Source: Aerococcus viridans
GTDB lineage: Bacteria > Bacillota > Bacilli > Lactobacillales > Aerococcaceae
NCBI RefSeq assembly: GCF_001543285.1
Contig: NZ_CP014164.1
Coordinates: 496,001-560,000, forward strand
DNA length: 64,000 nt
Direction of reading: 5' to 3'
The first letter of the stretch is position 1. The number at the start of each line of letters is the position of its first letter. The notes below the pieces were generated by a model, which worked only from the letters and a program-made list of their open reading frames with translations, was not told the DNA's origin and did no database searches. Both the position numbers and the translations under genes were made by a program. Below, one piece after another: positions 44,874 to 54,380 of this stretch.

Positions 44874-45395
44874 ATGACTACCGCTGTTAACTTCGCCAAT
44901 ACGCCTGAACGTCGGGAGTCGTATGTGTATACAGATAACTACTTCTATGCGTCTACCGGGATTGCGGTAGCCTCTGATGATACGGAAACCAATACCCTTG
45001 AAGACTTAGCCGGAGAATCTGTGAATGCAGTTGTTGGCTCTAACTATGCGGAAGTATTGAAAGAGTATGATACTGACGACCAAATCGGACTTGAATTCGT
45101 AGAAAGTATGGCAGTTGCGGTTGCCAATATTCAATCAGGCAATGTGAAAGGTTATGTCAATGGCTACGAAGAATTGACTGCGCAAATTAAAAACCGCGAC
45201 CTTGACTTACGGATGATTGATGAAACTTTTGGTGAAAAACCAGTCGGCTTCCCATTCAAAGATACGGAAGAAAACCAACAAATCATTGCGGACTTTAATG
45301 CAGCCCTTCAAACTTTAAGTGAAGACGGGACTTTGGCAGAGATTTCAAATGAATACTTCGGGTTAGACATTACCCAGTCTAAAGAAGCAGAATAG
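44874..45395 (+). pseudogene. Cystine/amino-acid ABC substrate-binding protein, N-terminally truncated
   Basis: 173 residues matching the second part of family-3 binding proteins: FANTPERRESYVYTDNYFYA, LEDLAGESVNAVVGSNYAEV, and the ending LSEDGTLAEISNEYFG. The lipoprotein signal and about the first 90 residues of lobe 1 are absent, with no homologous sequence upstream in any frame. It sits directly behind the T-box, so the deletion removed the gene start. B. subtilis TcyJ/TcyK occupy the equivalent place. Permease and ATPase genes are also absent. Confidence 0.8.
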
Positions 45396-45454
45396 CATTA
45401 TTGATTCATCAAGTTATTTAACAAAACTCTTAATAGAAAGAAAGGAAGATCTTC

Positions 45455-46768
45455 ATGACTAAAAAACAATTAAAACTAGGGGTATTATTATTCGGTGCTG
45501 GCGCTCACATGAACTCTTGGAAAGCTGAAGATGTTGAACCTGACGCGTCAATCAATTTTGACCACTATGTCAATTTAACGAAAAAAGCTGAGAAAAATGG
45601 GGCGGATTTCGTCTTCATCGCAGATGGTTTATACATCGATGAAAAATCAATTCCCCACTTTGTAAACCGTTTTGAACCAATCGCTTTATTATCAGCTCTA
45701 GCGCCAATTACTTCGAAAATTGGTTTAGTTGGGACTTTATCAACTACTTATTCTGAGCCTTATAACGTAGCTCGCCAATTCGCGTCATTAGATATTATTT
45801 CCAAGGGGCGTGCTGGTTGGAATGTGGTAACTTCACCATTACAAGGGTCTGCAGGCAACTACAACAAGGGTAACCACCCAGAGCATGACTTACGTTATGA
45901 CATGGCCAATGAATACTTAGAAGTCACTAAAGGATTATGGGATTCATTTGATGATGACGCCTTTGTTCGTGACCGTGAAACAGGTGTCTTCTACGATAAA
46001 GACAAAGTCCATGTGTTGAATCATAAAGGCGAATTCTTCAATTCAAAAGGACCTTTAAACATCCAACGCACGCCGCAAGGCCAACCGGTTATTTTCCAAG
46101 CAGGTGCAAGTCCTAAAGGGATTGAATTTGCGGCTAAGCATGGTGAAGTGATCTTTAATGCAGCTGGCACCTTGGAAAAAGCACAAGAATACTACAAAGC
46201 TGTGAAAGATGCTGTAAAAGCCAATGGTCGTGACCCAGAAAAAGTGGTTATTTTGCCATCATTATCACCAATTACTGGTGCGACAGAAGAAGAAGTTGCT
46301 GCTAACTATGAGAAATTACAACAATTAATCAGCTTGGATGAAGCACTAGATTACTTAGCACGCTTCTTCGACCACCACGACTTCAAACAATACGATCCGG
46401 ATGCACCATTCCCAGATTTAGGAGAAGTGGGATCTGACGGATTCCGTTCAACAAGTGACGCGATCAAAGCGCAAGCTAAAGAAGAGAACTTAACCCTACG
46501 TGAAGTAGCCCTACAAACGGCTACACCAAAAGGAAACTTCTACGGTACATATGATGAATTAGCAGACAAATTAATCTACTGGTTGGAAAATGACGCAGCA
46601 GATGGATTCATGTTGAATGAGCAAGTATTTGGGGATGCTTACGACGAATTCTTCGACAATATATTGTCGAAGATTGCAGAACGTGGCTACTATTCATACG
46701 AATATGAAGGGGACACATTACGTGACCACTTGGGCTTAGACTTCAAAGAAAGTCGCTATGCTAAATAG
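45455..46768 (+). CDS. Second FMN-dependent monooxygenase of the NtaA/SnaA/DmoA family
   Basis: 437 residues, paralogue of the protein at 42775 (shared ADFVFIADGLYIDEKSIPHF, FEPIALLSALAPIT, KGRAGWNVVTSP, PDLGEVGSDGFRSTSD). The two differ enough to suggest distinct S-substituents as substrates. AAAGGAAG upstream. Under control of the second T-box, separate from its paralogue. Confidence 0.88.
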   Translation: MTKKQLKLGVLLFGAGAHMNSWKAEDVEPDASINFDHYVNLTKKAEKNGADFVFIADGLYIDEKSIPHFVNRFEPIALLSALAPITSKIGLVGTLSTTYSEPYNVARQFASLDIISKGRAGWNVVTSPLQGSAGNYNKGNHPEHDLRYDMANEYLEVTKGLWDSFDDDAFVRDRETGVFYDKDKVHVLNHKGEFFNSKGPLNIQRTPQGQPVIFQAGASPKGIEFAAKHGEVIFNAAGTLEKAQEYYKAVKDAVKANGRDPEKVVILPSLSPITGATEEEVAANYEKLQQLISLDEALDYLARFFDHHDFKQYDPDAPFPDLGEVGSDGFRSTSDAIKAQAKEENLTLREVALQTATPKGNFYGTYDELADKLIYWLENDAADGFMLNEQVFGDAYDEFFDNILSKIAERGYYSYEYEGDTLRDHLGLDFKESRYAK

Positions 46769-46780
46769 AAGGTAACTAAT

Positions 46781-46822
46781 AAAGGAAGTGATTGTGGTGC
46801 TTAACCGCAATCACTTCCTTTT
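46781..46822 (+). terminator. Terminator after second monooxygenase
   Basis: AAAGGAAGTGATTG and CAATCACTTCCTTTTT arms. Confidence 0.88.
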
Positions 46823-46934
46823 TCGTTTGACAGTTATAGCTAAATAAAAGTGTTTGAATAGTTGATAAAACAGTAATTTGGGCGTTTTAGAGTGGGTTCC
46901 AGATTTGCATATAATATTTTAATTTAAAAAGATA

Positions 46935-46975
46935 GAGGTCAGAATCGTTGTTGAATGATTCTGACCTCATTTTTT
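46935..46975 (+). terminator. Isolated terminator-like hairpin
   Basis: Perfect GAGGTCAGAATC/GATTCTGACCTC stem with ATTTTTT. It lies between a terminated operon and the TnpB element, so its own gene may have been deleted, possibly the missing body of the malic enzyme neighbourhood. Confidence 0.75.
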
Positions 46976-46991
46976 GAGTAAGTTATCAAAT

Positions 46992-48521
46992 ACTCTCTGT
47001 TAAAACAGAGAGTTTGTCCTAAACATGGTGGTTGTACAAACGATATAATATCTCCAACCGTTTAAAGACACTAAGGGATGGTTGACTGGCACCCCATCAG
47101 TAAGCGGTCTGTAGACACTTACCGAATATTGTTTTACGTTTAATAATTTTGTATTGGCACAACTTTTTCAAACCGCGGGTTTTTCTCACTCGACAGATAT
47201 CGGTGACCCAATTCTTGAATATTGATAGCTGCCACACGGTCATCATTTGATTGATACCCTCAATTTTGACAAGTAAACAAGTGCTTATCTTGTTGTCTAT
47301 TAGCTCTATCAATTGATTCGCATTTCGGACAACGTTGGGACGTAAATTGTGCGGATACTTTTAAAACTTGCGAACCACTTTCTAAAGCTTTATACATTAA
47401 CTTTTCTTCAAAATCGAAGAATCGCCAAGAATGGTGTTCATACCGTGCATCTTGCTTACGGTGGTGAGTCGTTTTAAAAGTAACGTTCGTAAGATCTTCC
47501 ACCACAAACAAGGTATTGGCCCCGTATCGGTCAACGAGTGTCTTTGATAATTGATGGTTCACATCATTCATCCAGCGGTTCTCTCGTCTTTCAATTGTTT
47601 TAAGGCGTCTACGACTTGATTTGGTGTTCTTCGCTTGTAAGGACTGGCGCAATTTCTTAAAACGCCGTCTTTTCTTCATCAAGCTTTTACCCGAATAGAA
47701 GGTAGTATGAGCTGTATCATCCGCAATAGTTAGTATCTGTCTTAAACCACGGTCAATGCCTACAATACGTTGAATATTCGTTTCATCTGGGCTGTCTATC
47801 TCTTTACTTGCGGACATGTGTAAGAACCACTTACCCTTACGACAGAGTAATTCAGCTTGACCGAACTTGTAAGCATTCTGGCTAAATTGTTGAAGATAAT
47901 CGATATGTTGCTTATCACAAGACACTTTAATTCGTCCTTGATTGGTCGTCAGTGAATAGGTATTGTTTTGGTGATAAGCGTAGTTACGATTACGTACGAA
48001 CACAGCTACTGGTTGCTTAAACCCTAGGGGTTTCGTTAAATGGTAAAGGTCTTTATATAGCGTATGATATTTACCTGTATGGATATCTTTATAACGCTTA
48101 GGTTTTTGTTTAAACTGTGTTTTCACGGTCTTATATCTCGCGATTACCGTACGCATCACGGACTGGGCCATTTGCGATTGCAACCCAAAATCCTGACGTA
48201 TCTGATGATACAAGGCGTTGTGCAAAGTCGTTTGACCTAATTCAAAGTCATGGTCAAAGATATATGTCGAAACAAAATTACAAGCGTTTAAAAACTGTTG
48301 TTGAGTTTCTTCGAACTTTTCAATATCACTAGCACTTGGGTATAATTGCACTTTAATCGTTTTCGTTAACTGCATCTTATCACCTCTTTTCTCTTAAAAT
48401 ACATTATACTATCTATTTAGAGGAAACATAAACGATAACCTAGTAAAATCAACAAAAAGAGCTGTCTATTTCGCTAATTCCACCTAGGTATCAATACCTA
48501 GGTTTCCTTAGCTGACAGCTT
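46992..48521 (-). mobile_element. TnpB-only IS200/IS605-type element, copy 2 (inverted)
   Basis: Same ends as copy 1: right-end hairpin at 46993-47012 and left-end palindrome at 48480-48505, with TTTAC (complement GTAAA 48522-48526) abutting the left end. The omegaRNA stretch 46992-47139 is conserved with copy 1 apart from one base. Flanks: an operon terminator on one side, a malic-enzyme 3' scar on the other. Confidence 0.87.
47140..48375 (-). pseudogene. tnpB: tnpB with premature stop in the zinc finger
   Basis: Nearly identical to the 411-residue TnpB at 17361, but TGT of the second Cys pair (CQNC) is TGA (complement at 47260-47262), ending the protein at 371 residues. This removes the last zinc ligand and the third RuvC Asp, so the nuclease should be dead. 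A few other substitutions (for example TYHQDD to AYHQNN) show independent drift. Confidence 0.9.
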
Positions 48522-48617
48522 GTAAATGAATTATCAGTTGAAAATATTATCCCAAATGCTTTCAACCCAAATGTTTCTAAAATTGTTGCTAAAAGTGTCA
48601 ATAAAGCAGCAGAGTAA
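48522..48617 (+). pseudogene. 3' scar of an NAD-type malic enzyme gene
   Basis: Plus-strand frame from 48525: NELSVENIIPNAFNPNVSKI, then VAKSVNKAAE and TAA at 48615-48617. This matches the very end of malic enzymes (ENI-P-FD--V---VA-AVA-AA). The rest of the gene is missing at the TnpB left end. Downstream to 48850 nothing is recognised. Confidence 0.55.
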
Positions 48618-48852
48618 ATGTAAAAATAGAAACCTTCGGCATACTAGGTATTACATAACTGCCATTTAATTTGGCTTTGTATACGAATAGGATACTCAGT
48701 AAAATTAATTACTTCTAAACTTTAGTGATTTAAATTTTGAAGGCTACGTATGCAAGCCTAGACTATGATACCAAGTAATATTGTTCGATCGCTTTACTCA
48801 ATAATTCACCACTTATTATTTATTTTGTTTACCTCGATTAAATAGACAAATT

Positions 48853-48896
48853 CAAAAATCCCTAGATCTATGTGTGATTAGATCTAGGGATTTTGT
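48853..48896 (-). terminator. Terminator of the OppA-like gene
   Basis: AAAATCCCTAGATCTA and TAGATCTAGGGATTTT arms; read on the minus strand it follows the lipoprotein gene and ends in Ts. Confidence 0.85.
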
Positions 48897-48922
48897 GTGT
48901 TGTTGTATGTTGTTCAAATACG

Positions 48923-50560
48923 TTATTCAGTGACGTTGTATGTGGCTGCGCGGTAGTATTGCGCAACCCCGTTTGGTTGGTTGATGACATTTTCCAAGGC
49001 TGGGTCAATTAGGTTTGCGTATGCTCCTTGGTAGATAGGGCTGACTGCTGCAGCGTCTTCAACTAGGTATTTTTCAGCGGCTAGGAAGTTGTCCCAACGT
49101 GCTGCTGGGTCAAGGGCGTTAGTTATTTTGCCTTCGGTCATTAATTCATCGTAAGTAGCGTCTGAGAAGTCACCTGATGATAATGGTGAACCTGTTATAA
49201 AGAAATCAAGGAAGGCAGTTGGATCGGCGTAAGACGGGTTATAGGTACCGTATACGATATCAAATTCTCCAGTCCCAGTGATTGCTTGACGAGATTTTAA
49301 AGGTACGTTTCGAACAGTTACGGTTAAACCAGGTAGGTTGGTTTGAAGTTGGGCTTGTAAGTATTCTGAAGTTGCTTTAGATGTGTCTGTATCAGAAGTT
49401 AACAATTCAATTTCAACTGTGTCTGTACCTAATTCTTCTAAGGCTAAGGCCCATTCTTCTTGGGCAGCTTCTAAATCAAAGGTCATTAGATCACCGTTTT
49501 CTTCACGGAAGTCGATGCCTGATTCTGGGTCAGAACCAAAATCTGATGGAATCCAACCACCTGCTGCTTGTGAACCGTCGTCAAGGACAGCGTCAACAAA
49601 GGCTTCTTTATCGTAGGCTTGGCTGATGGCACGACGGAAGTGAACGTTATTCGTAGGGCTTGATTGGGTATTGAATACCATGTAACCAGTCATCCCTTTA
49701 GGTTCAATATGTAACACGTCAGTGTCTTGGTATTCTCGAACGTAAGGAGCAGTAATTTCAGTGTATTGGAGTTCGCCACCTTCAAACAAGTTTACGTTTG
49801 TTGAGTTTTCTTTAGACATTACCCAGTCGATTTGGTCTAAATCAACATTGTCAGCGTCCCAGTACTCATCGTTTTTCGTTAATGTCCATTCAATTTCTGT
49901 TGAATTCCAGTCGCTCACTTCAAATGGTCCGTTGTACACGGCATTTTCTGCAGAAGTGCCGTAGTCAGAACCCAGTTCAGTAGCTACGTTATGGTTGACT
50001 GGTAGATAGTAAGGCGTCGCAAGTAGGTCAGTGAAGTAAGTAGTTGGTGACGCAAGGGTGAATTCCAATGTTTTATCGTCAATGGCTTTAACGCCCAGCG
50101 TATCCGGTTCAGCTTCACCGTTTGCGATAGCTTCGGCGTTTTCAATCATATAGAATTTATTGGCATTTCCACCAATGGTTTCAGGTGTGACTGTTTTTTG
50201 GTAGGTATAAACGAAGTCTTGTGCAGTTACCGGGTCCCCATTTGACCAGTCTGCGTCGTCACGGATGGTGAAGGTATAAGTCAAACCGTCTTCTGAAACG
50301 GTTGGTTCCTCAGCTGCAACCCCTAATTCGTTACTACCGTTATCAGCAGGCCTGTATAAACCTTCCATTACGTTGGCAATGGTGTTTTGACTTGGTGAAT
50401 CCGTTGAAGAGATGCTATCAAGTGACGCCAGTTCGCCGTTCACTGTCACCTTGATGCTTTTAGCCGCTTCCTCATTATCCGCTGTTGTGCCACCATTCCC
50501 ACATGCCGCAAGCACCAATGACAATGCCGTTAATGAAAGAATACCCAATTTCTTATTCAT
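48923..50560 (-). CDS. oppA: Oligopeptide-binding lipoprotein, OppA family
   Basis: 545 residues. Lipoprotein signal ending LVLAACG, then solute-binding family 5 features: NTIANVMEGLYRP, YTFTIRDDADWSNGDPVTAQ (the SBP_bac_5 signature), KFYMIENAEAIANG, VYNGPFEVSDW. Captures peptides outside the cell for an Opp permease; that permease may be the one at the window start or elsewhere. AGAGGTTGAG upstream of ATG 50560. Single gene. Confidence 0.9.
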   Translation of the reverse strand: MNKKLGILSLTALSLVLAACGNGGTTADNEEAAKSIKVTVNGELASLDSISSTDSPSQNTIANVMEGLYRPADNGSNELGVAAEEPTVSEDGLTYTFTIRDDADWSNGDPVTAQDFVYTYQKTVTPETIGGNANKFYMIENAEAIANGEAEPDTLGVKAIDDKTLEFTLASPTTYFTDLLATPYYLPVNHNVATELGSDYGTSAENAVYNGPFEVSDWNSTEIEWTLTKNDEYWDADNVDLDQIDWVMSKENSTNVNLFEGGELQYTEITAPYVREYQDTDVLHIEPKGMTGYMVFNTQSSPTNNVHFRRAISQAYDKEAFVDAVLDDGSQAAGGWIPSDFGSDPESGIDFREENGDLMTFDLEAAQEEWALALEELGTDTVEIELLTSDTDTSKATSEYLQAQLQTNLPGLTVTVRNVPLKSRQAITGTGEFDIVYGTYNPSYADPTAFLDFFITGSPLSSGDFSDATYDELMTEGKITNALDPAARWDNFLAAEKYLVEDAAAVSPIYQGAYANLIDPALENVINQPNGVAQYYRAATYNVTE

Positions 50561-50569
50561 AAATCTCAA

Positions 50570-50915
50570 CCTCTTTTCGCTTTAATATAATTATCCCAAT
50601 CATTATAACTTATCTTTTGTGAAAAAAGGAATATATTGCCTAGAGTCTGACTTACCAAAAGACGGTCATGGTTGATAAGTAAAATCAAAGTGCAAGAGCC
50701 GACGTATTTCCTAGCTGTTGTTAGATAGAAAAAGAGACGCGAACACATCACGTCTCTGGATAATAAATAGTGATCTTTAAGGAGGATAAATCGACTTTTA
50801 CACCCTATAGTCGTGTTCACCCAACCAGCTCAAGTCTGTTTCAGACTGAGTTGCATTACACTTTGTGTGATAGGTCCTTAGTCTTCAGGCATTGTTGAGC
50901 TTAGCGGTTTCGCTC
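50570..50915. other. Intergenic region holding a copy of a dispersed repeat
   Basis: 50825-50925 contains CTTTGTGTGATAGGTCCTTA, CTTCAGGCATTGTTGAGC and a GAGCGAAA-type stem, recurring in similar form at 53395-53497. The rest includes the oppA promoter region. No gene recognised. Confidence 0.5.
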
Positions 50916-51782
50916 TCACCTTTGTCTTTTTCTTTCGTCCATTTCGGCTTCTAGTTTCAAGCGATTAGCAGTTGAATGTCTGAACAATTCTTTTAATTGC
51001 TCGCGGTCGTCGGTGCGAATGGCGTCTTTGATCAAGTTTAACTGGGCTTCAAAGTCTTGAATCGACTGTAATAGGTAATGCTTATTATCGATAAAGAGTT
51101 CGCTCCAAAGGTCTTCGTTGATTTTGGCGATACGGGTTAATTCTGGGTATGAGTCACCTGTGAATTTACCGGTTTCGCGTTTTTCGTGGTCTGAATTCAT
51201 CAATGAAATCGCAATGGCATGTGGCAGTTGCGAGGTGAATGAAATCATTTGGTCATGGAAGCTAGCTGAAACGCGGTTGATTTTACCGAAACCAATCTCA
51301 GTGGCTAGGGCTTCTATTTTGCCTAAAGTCTCTTCGTTATTGGCTTCAGTTGGGGTGATTAAGAAGTTGGCCCCTTGAAATACCGACCCCTGTGCGTAGG
51401 CGATTCCTCTATTCTCGCGCCCTGCCATAGGGTGGGTGTAGACAACCTCAATATTGTCAGGTAAGACGGTCGCCAGCTCGGCCATAAAGTTTTCTTTCGT
51501 CCCCGTTGTATCCATTAAGACGCTACCATCTTTAAAGAAGTCACGGTTAGCTGCAATAAACTTCACAGCTGTTTTTGGGTACAAGGCCATAATGGTCAGG
51601 TCTACTTGACCTAAGATGTTTTCACCAGTCAGAAAACCTTCCTTAATCAAGCCCATTTCAACTGCAGTATCAAGCGTTTCTTGGTTACTATCAATCCCGT
51701 AGATGTCATGATAACCTGCAGTTTGTAACGCCTCCGCAAACGAACCGCCTATTACACCTAATCCTACTATCCCAATCTTCAT
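50916..51782 (-). CDS. tyrA: Prephenate dehydrogenase
   Basis: 288 residues. N-terminal Rossmann motif IGIVGLGVIGGSFAEAL, catalytic/substrate His in VYTHPMAGRENRG, and the all-helical dimer domain with SQLPHAIAISLMN. Converts prephenate to 4-hydroxyphenylpyruvate for tyrosine. No ACT domain, so feedback must differ from longer TyrA forms. Not clustered with other aro genes here; GGAGTATC lies just before the ATG. Confidence 0.9.
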   Translation of the reverse strand: MKIGIVGLGVIGGSFAEALQTAGYHDIYGIDSNQETLDTAVEMGLIKEGFLTGENILGQVDLTIMALYPKTAVKFIAANRDFFKDGSVLMDTTGTKENFMAELATVLPDNIEVVYTHPMAGRENRGIAYAQGSVFQGANFLITPTEANNEETLGKIEALATEIGFGKINRVSASFHDQMISFTSQLPHAIAISLMNSDHEKRETGKFTGDSYPELTRIAKINEDLWSELFIDNKHYLLQSIQDFEAQLNLIKDAIRTDDREQLKELFRHSTANRLKLEAEMDERKRQR

Positions 51783-51954
51783 CTCGATACTCCTAACTGT
51801 TCTCTCATATTTTATTATCCCATGATAACATGTAGCCCCCTGTAATTGTTAGGTTTTCTCTGCAATATTCAGGTAGATTATTGCATTATTTAAATATCTT
51901 TATTGATTTGGTAAAAAGGCTAACCACCTTTTAAGATGGAGTATCTTGGAGTTT

Positions 51955-52045
51955 TGATAAAAAAAGCCAATGCAGTTGGATGCATTGGCAGTCGTAAATT
52001 AATTGAGATGACTATGTGCGTTACATATCTACTCAGTGTGTATTG
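51955..52045 (-). ncRNA. Candidate small RNA ending in a strong minus-strand terminator
   Basis: GCCAATGCA/TGCATTGGC (51966-51989) with a T run only in minus orientation forms a textbook terminator, yet no minus-strand gene lies upstream of it before galE. A TTGACT box (complement at 52066-52071) with a poor -10 could start an ~85-nt transcript. The remaining intergenic DNA (51783-52272) shows only the galE promoter region. Confidence 0.35.
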
Positions 52046-52272
52046 TTGCATTTTTTGTTACTACAAGTCAAACTTTTTTGTTATCTTTGAAAATATTTTT
52101 CAGCTAGGAGATAATCGCCATCCACAATAAGAAGAGCAATAAAGAAAATCTATTTTTTAAAATTTATCAGATTATTAATATTTTTCTTTTTTCACGCTAT
52201 GATACAATAGACTTAAATATATAAATGACATAAGCAATCTGCTGAATATTGCATGATCAAAGGAGAAATAAG

Positions 52273-53289
52273 ATGGCTATTCTAGTTACAGGTGGTACTG
52301 GTTATATCGGTTCCCACACAACAATTGAATTAATCCAAGCTGGTTATGATGTCGTGATCGTGGATGATTACTCAAATAGTAAACCAGTTGTTTTAGAACG
52401 AATTGAAGAAATTTCTGGTGTCCGCCCACGCTTCTATGAAGCAAACGTATTAGACAAAGAAGCGTTAACCCATATTTTTGAAGTAGAAAATATTGAAGCG
52501 GTTATTCACTTCGCAGCCTTCAAAGCAGTTGGTGAATCAGTTGCCAAACCAATTAAATACTACAACAACAACCTAGGCGGTTTAATATCAGTTCTTGAAG
52601 TAATGCAAGAATTTAACGTCAACAAAATTGTCTTCTCTTCATCTGCCACTGTATACGGTATGGACAACGAGTCACCATTAACAGAAGACCTACCAACAAG
52701 CGCAACCAATCCATACGGTTATACCAAAGTCATGAACGAACAAATCCTTCGTGACCTAGCAGTAGCTGACGACACATGGTCAGTGATGATCTTACGTTAC
52801 TTCAACCCAATCGGTGCCCACGAATCAGGCCTAATCGGTGAAGACCCAACAGATATTCCAAACAACCTAATGCCTTACATTACTCAGGTGGCTATCGGTA
52901 AACGCGACCACTTATCTGTATTTGGTAGCGACTATCCAACTCACGATGGCACAGGTGTCCGCGACTACATCCACGTTGTTGACCTAGCCAAAGGACACGT
53001 AGCCGCAATCAAACACGCACTTGACCACCGAGGCGTTGAAACAGTTAACCTAGGAACAGGAATTGGTTACTCAGTTCTAGACTTGGTCAACACATTTGTG
53101 GCGCAAAATGGCGTTGAAGTCCCATACGAGCTAGTAGACCGTCGTCCTGGTGACGTCGCTGCTAACTACGCAGATGCTTCATATGCTAAAACATTATTGT
53201 CTTGGACAGCAGAGCATGATTTAGCTGACATGTGCCGTGACTCATGGAAATGGCAATCAAACAATCCAAACGGTTACGACCAAGACTAA
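52273..53289 (+). CDS. galE: UDP-glucose 4-epimerase
   Basis: 338 residues. NAD motif VTGGTGYIGSH, Ser in FSSSATVYG and the YTKVMNEQ Tyr-x-x-x-Lys pair, RYFNPIGAHESG, LGTGIGYSVLDLV. Interconverts UDP-glucose and UDP-galactose for galactose use or cell-wall polysaccharide. AAAGGAG precedes ATG 52273; an upstream in-frame ATG at 52249 lacks a site. Stands alone. Confidence 0.95.
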   Translation: MAILVTGGTGYIGSHTTIELIQAGYDVVIVDDYSNSKPVVLERIEEISGVRPRFYEANVLDKEALTHIFEVENIEAVIHFAAFKAVGESVAKPIKYYNNNLGGLISVLEVMQEFNVNKIVFSSSATVYGMDNESPLTEDLPTSATNPYGYTKVMNEQILRDLAVADDTWSVMILRYFNPIGAHESGLIGEDPTDIPNNLMPYITQVAIGKRDHLSVFGSDYPTHDGTGVRDYIHVVDLAKGHVAAIKHALDHRGVETVNLGTGIGYSVLDLVNTFVAQNGVEVPYELVDRRPGDVAANYADASYAKTLLSWTAEHDLADMCRDSWKWQSNNPNGYDQD

Positions 53290-53339
53290 AAAAATTTGAA
53301 TTAAAACGAGGCCCGCAGTGAAAATCGTGGGTCTTTTAA

Positions 53340-53500
53340 ATTGGCTAGGGGGAGCGACTCAACGCCTTGTAGTCGAGTCAGTGCTTCAGCACCAACTCGG
53401 TTAAATGCGGTAGAACTAGTTTGCACCATACTTTGTGTGCTACGGCACAAGTCTTCCAGTGTTGTTGAGTTGAGCGATCTCGCTCACACCCTGTTTTTTT
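53340..53500. repeat. Dispersed intergenic repeat copy
   Basis: Contains CTTTGTGTGCTACGGCACAA, CTTCCAGTGTTGTTGAGTTG and AGCGATCTCGCT, paralleling 50825-50925, preceded by GGGAGCGACTCAACGC and further hairpins. It may be a MITE-like or structured element. The rest of 53290-53729 has no gene. Confidence 0.5.
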
Positions 53501-53729
53501 TGTAACACAACTGCAATCTAGGGGTAATCTATAAGTTAAATTATATGGGTATTCTGTGTTATAATATGAGGAAATGCTTTGGATTATGGCGCTTATATTT
53601 TGAATATGCGTATTATAGTTGGGATAACTTAATTTTAAGCGTATACGATATGTGGTAAAAGGTATGTAGAATGTTGAATTCTTGTACATTTGGCCACATA
53701 ATTTCTTTTTACAAGGTGGGGGAAATACT

Positions 53730-54380
53730 ATGCCAGCATGGCTAGGTGAATTTATTGAAAAATGGCAGGCACAATCTCGATCAACACAATTTACGGTTGT
53801 GGGTATGATGATCGCTGCTATCGTGTTGATGATTATTCCGTGGAGAGCGTCCGCTGAAGAGGGTAATCCTTTAGGTGTACAAGTGGATTCACAGCCATTA
53901 AGCGGTTCAGATTATTATTCAGCTGAACCGTTAACGACTAGTGGAAATGGTTCGGGTGTATCTTTAGGGGACTCAAGTGTCGAAACTAGTGAATCGTCAG
54001 TGGTTGCATCATCTGTAGCATTAACTAAAAATGCAGACTACAGTACAGATTTAGCAAGTTTAACAGCAGAATATGAAGCAAACTCAGCATCATTAGCGCA
54101 GTCAAGATCGAATAATCCATCTTATACAGCGCCGAATGTTTCATCTAGTTCATCGTCATCGATTTCTTCAAGTGCTAGCCCATCATCATCTTCTTCAACA
54201 GCAGATGAAAGCTCTAGCTTAAGTAGTCAAACGGCATCAGCTGGAACGTATACAGTTCAATCAGGTGACAATGCTTATCGAATTGCAACTAACTATGGTT
54301 TAACATTAGATGAATTCTTACTAATGAACGGTAAAACTGAGGCTTCTGTAACCCCCGGTGAAGTAGTTCGTATACAATAA
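53730..54380 (+). CDS. Membrane-anchored LysM-domain protein
   Basis: 216 residues: one membrane segment near residues 22-45 (TVVGMMIAAIVLMIIPW), a long Ser/Thr-rich linker (rich in SSSS), and a C-terminal LysM domain (YTVQSGDNAYRIATNYGLTL; NGKTEASVTPGEVV). It would sit in the membrane with LysM binding peptidoglycan. AAGGTGGGGG lies before ATG 53730. Confidence 0.85.
   Translation: MPAWLGEFIEKWQAQSRSTQFTVVGMMIAAIVLMIIPWRASAEEGNPLGVQVDSQPLSGSDYYSAEPLTTSGNGSGVSLGDSSVETSESSVVASSVALTKNADYSTDLASLTAEYEANSASLAQSRSNNPSYTAPNVSSSSSSSISSSASPSSSSSTADESSSLSSQTASAGTYTVQSGDNAYRIATNYGLTLDEFLLMNGKTEASVTPGEVVRIQ

Noticed and set aside
51936..52130. Cys-rich small open frame upstream of galE
   Set aside because: No ribosome binding site, poor composition, and it overlaps the minus-strand terminator hairpin.
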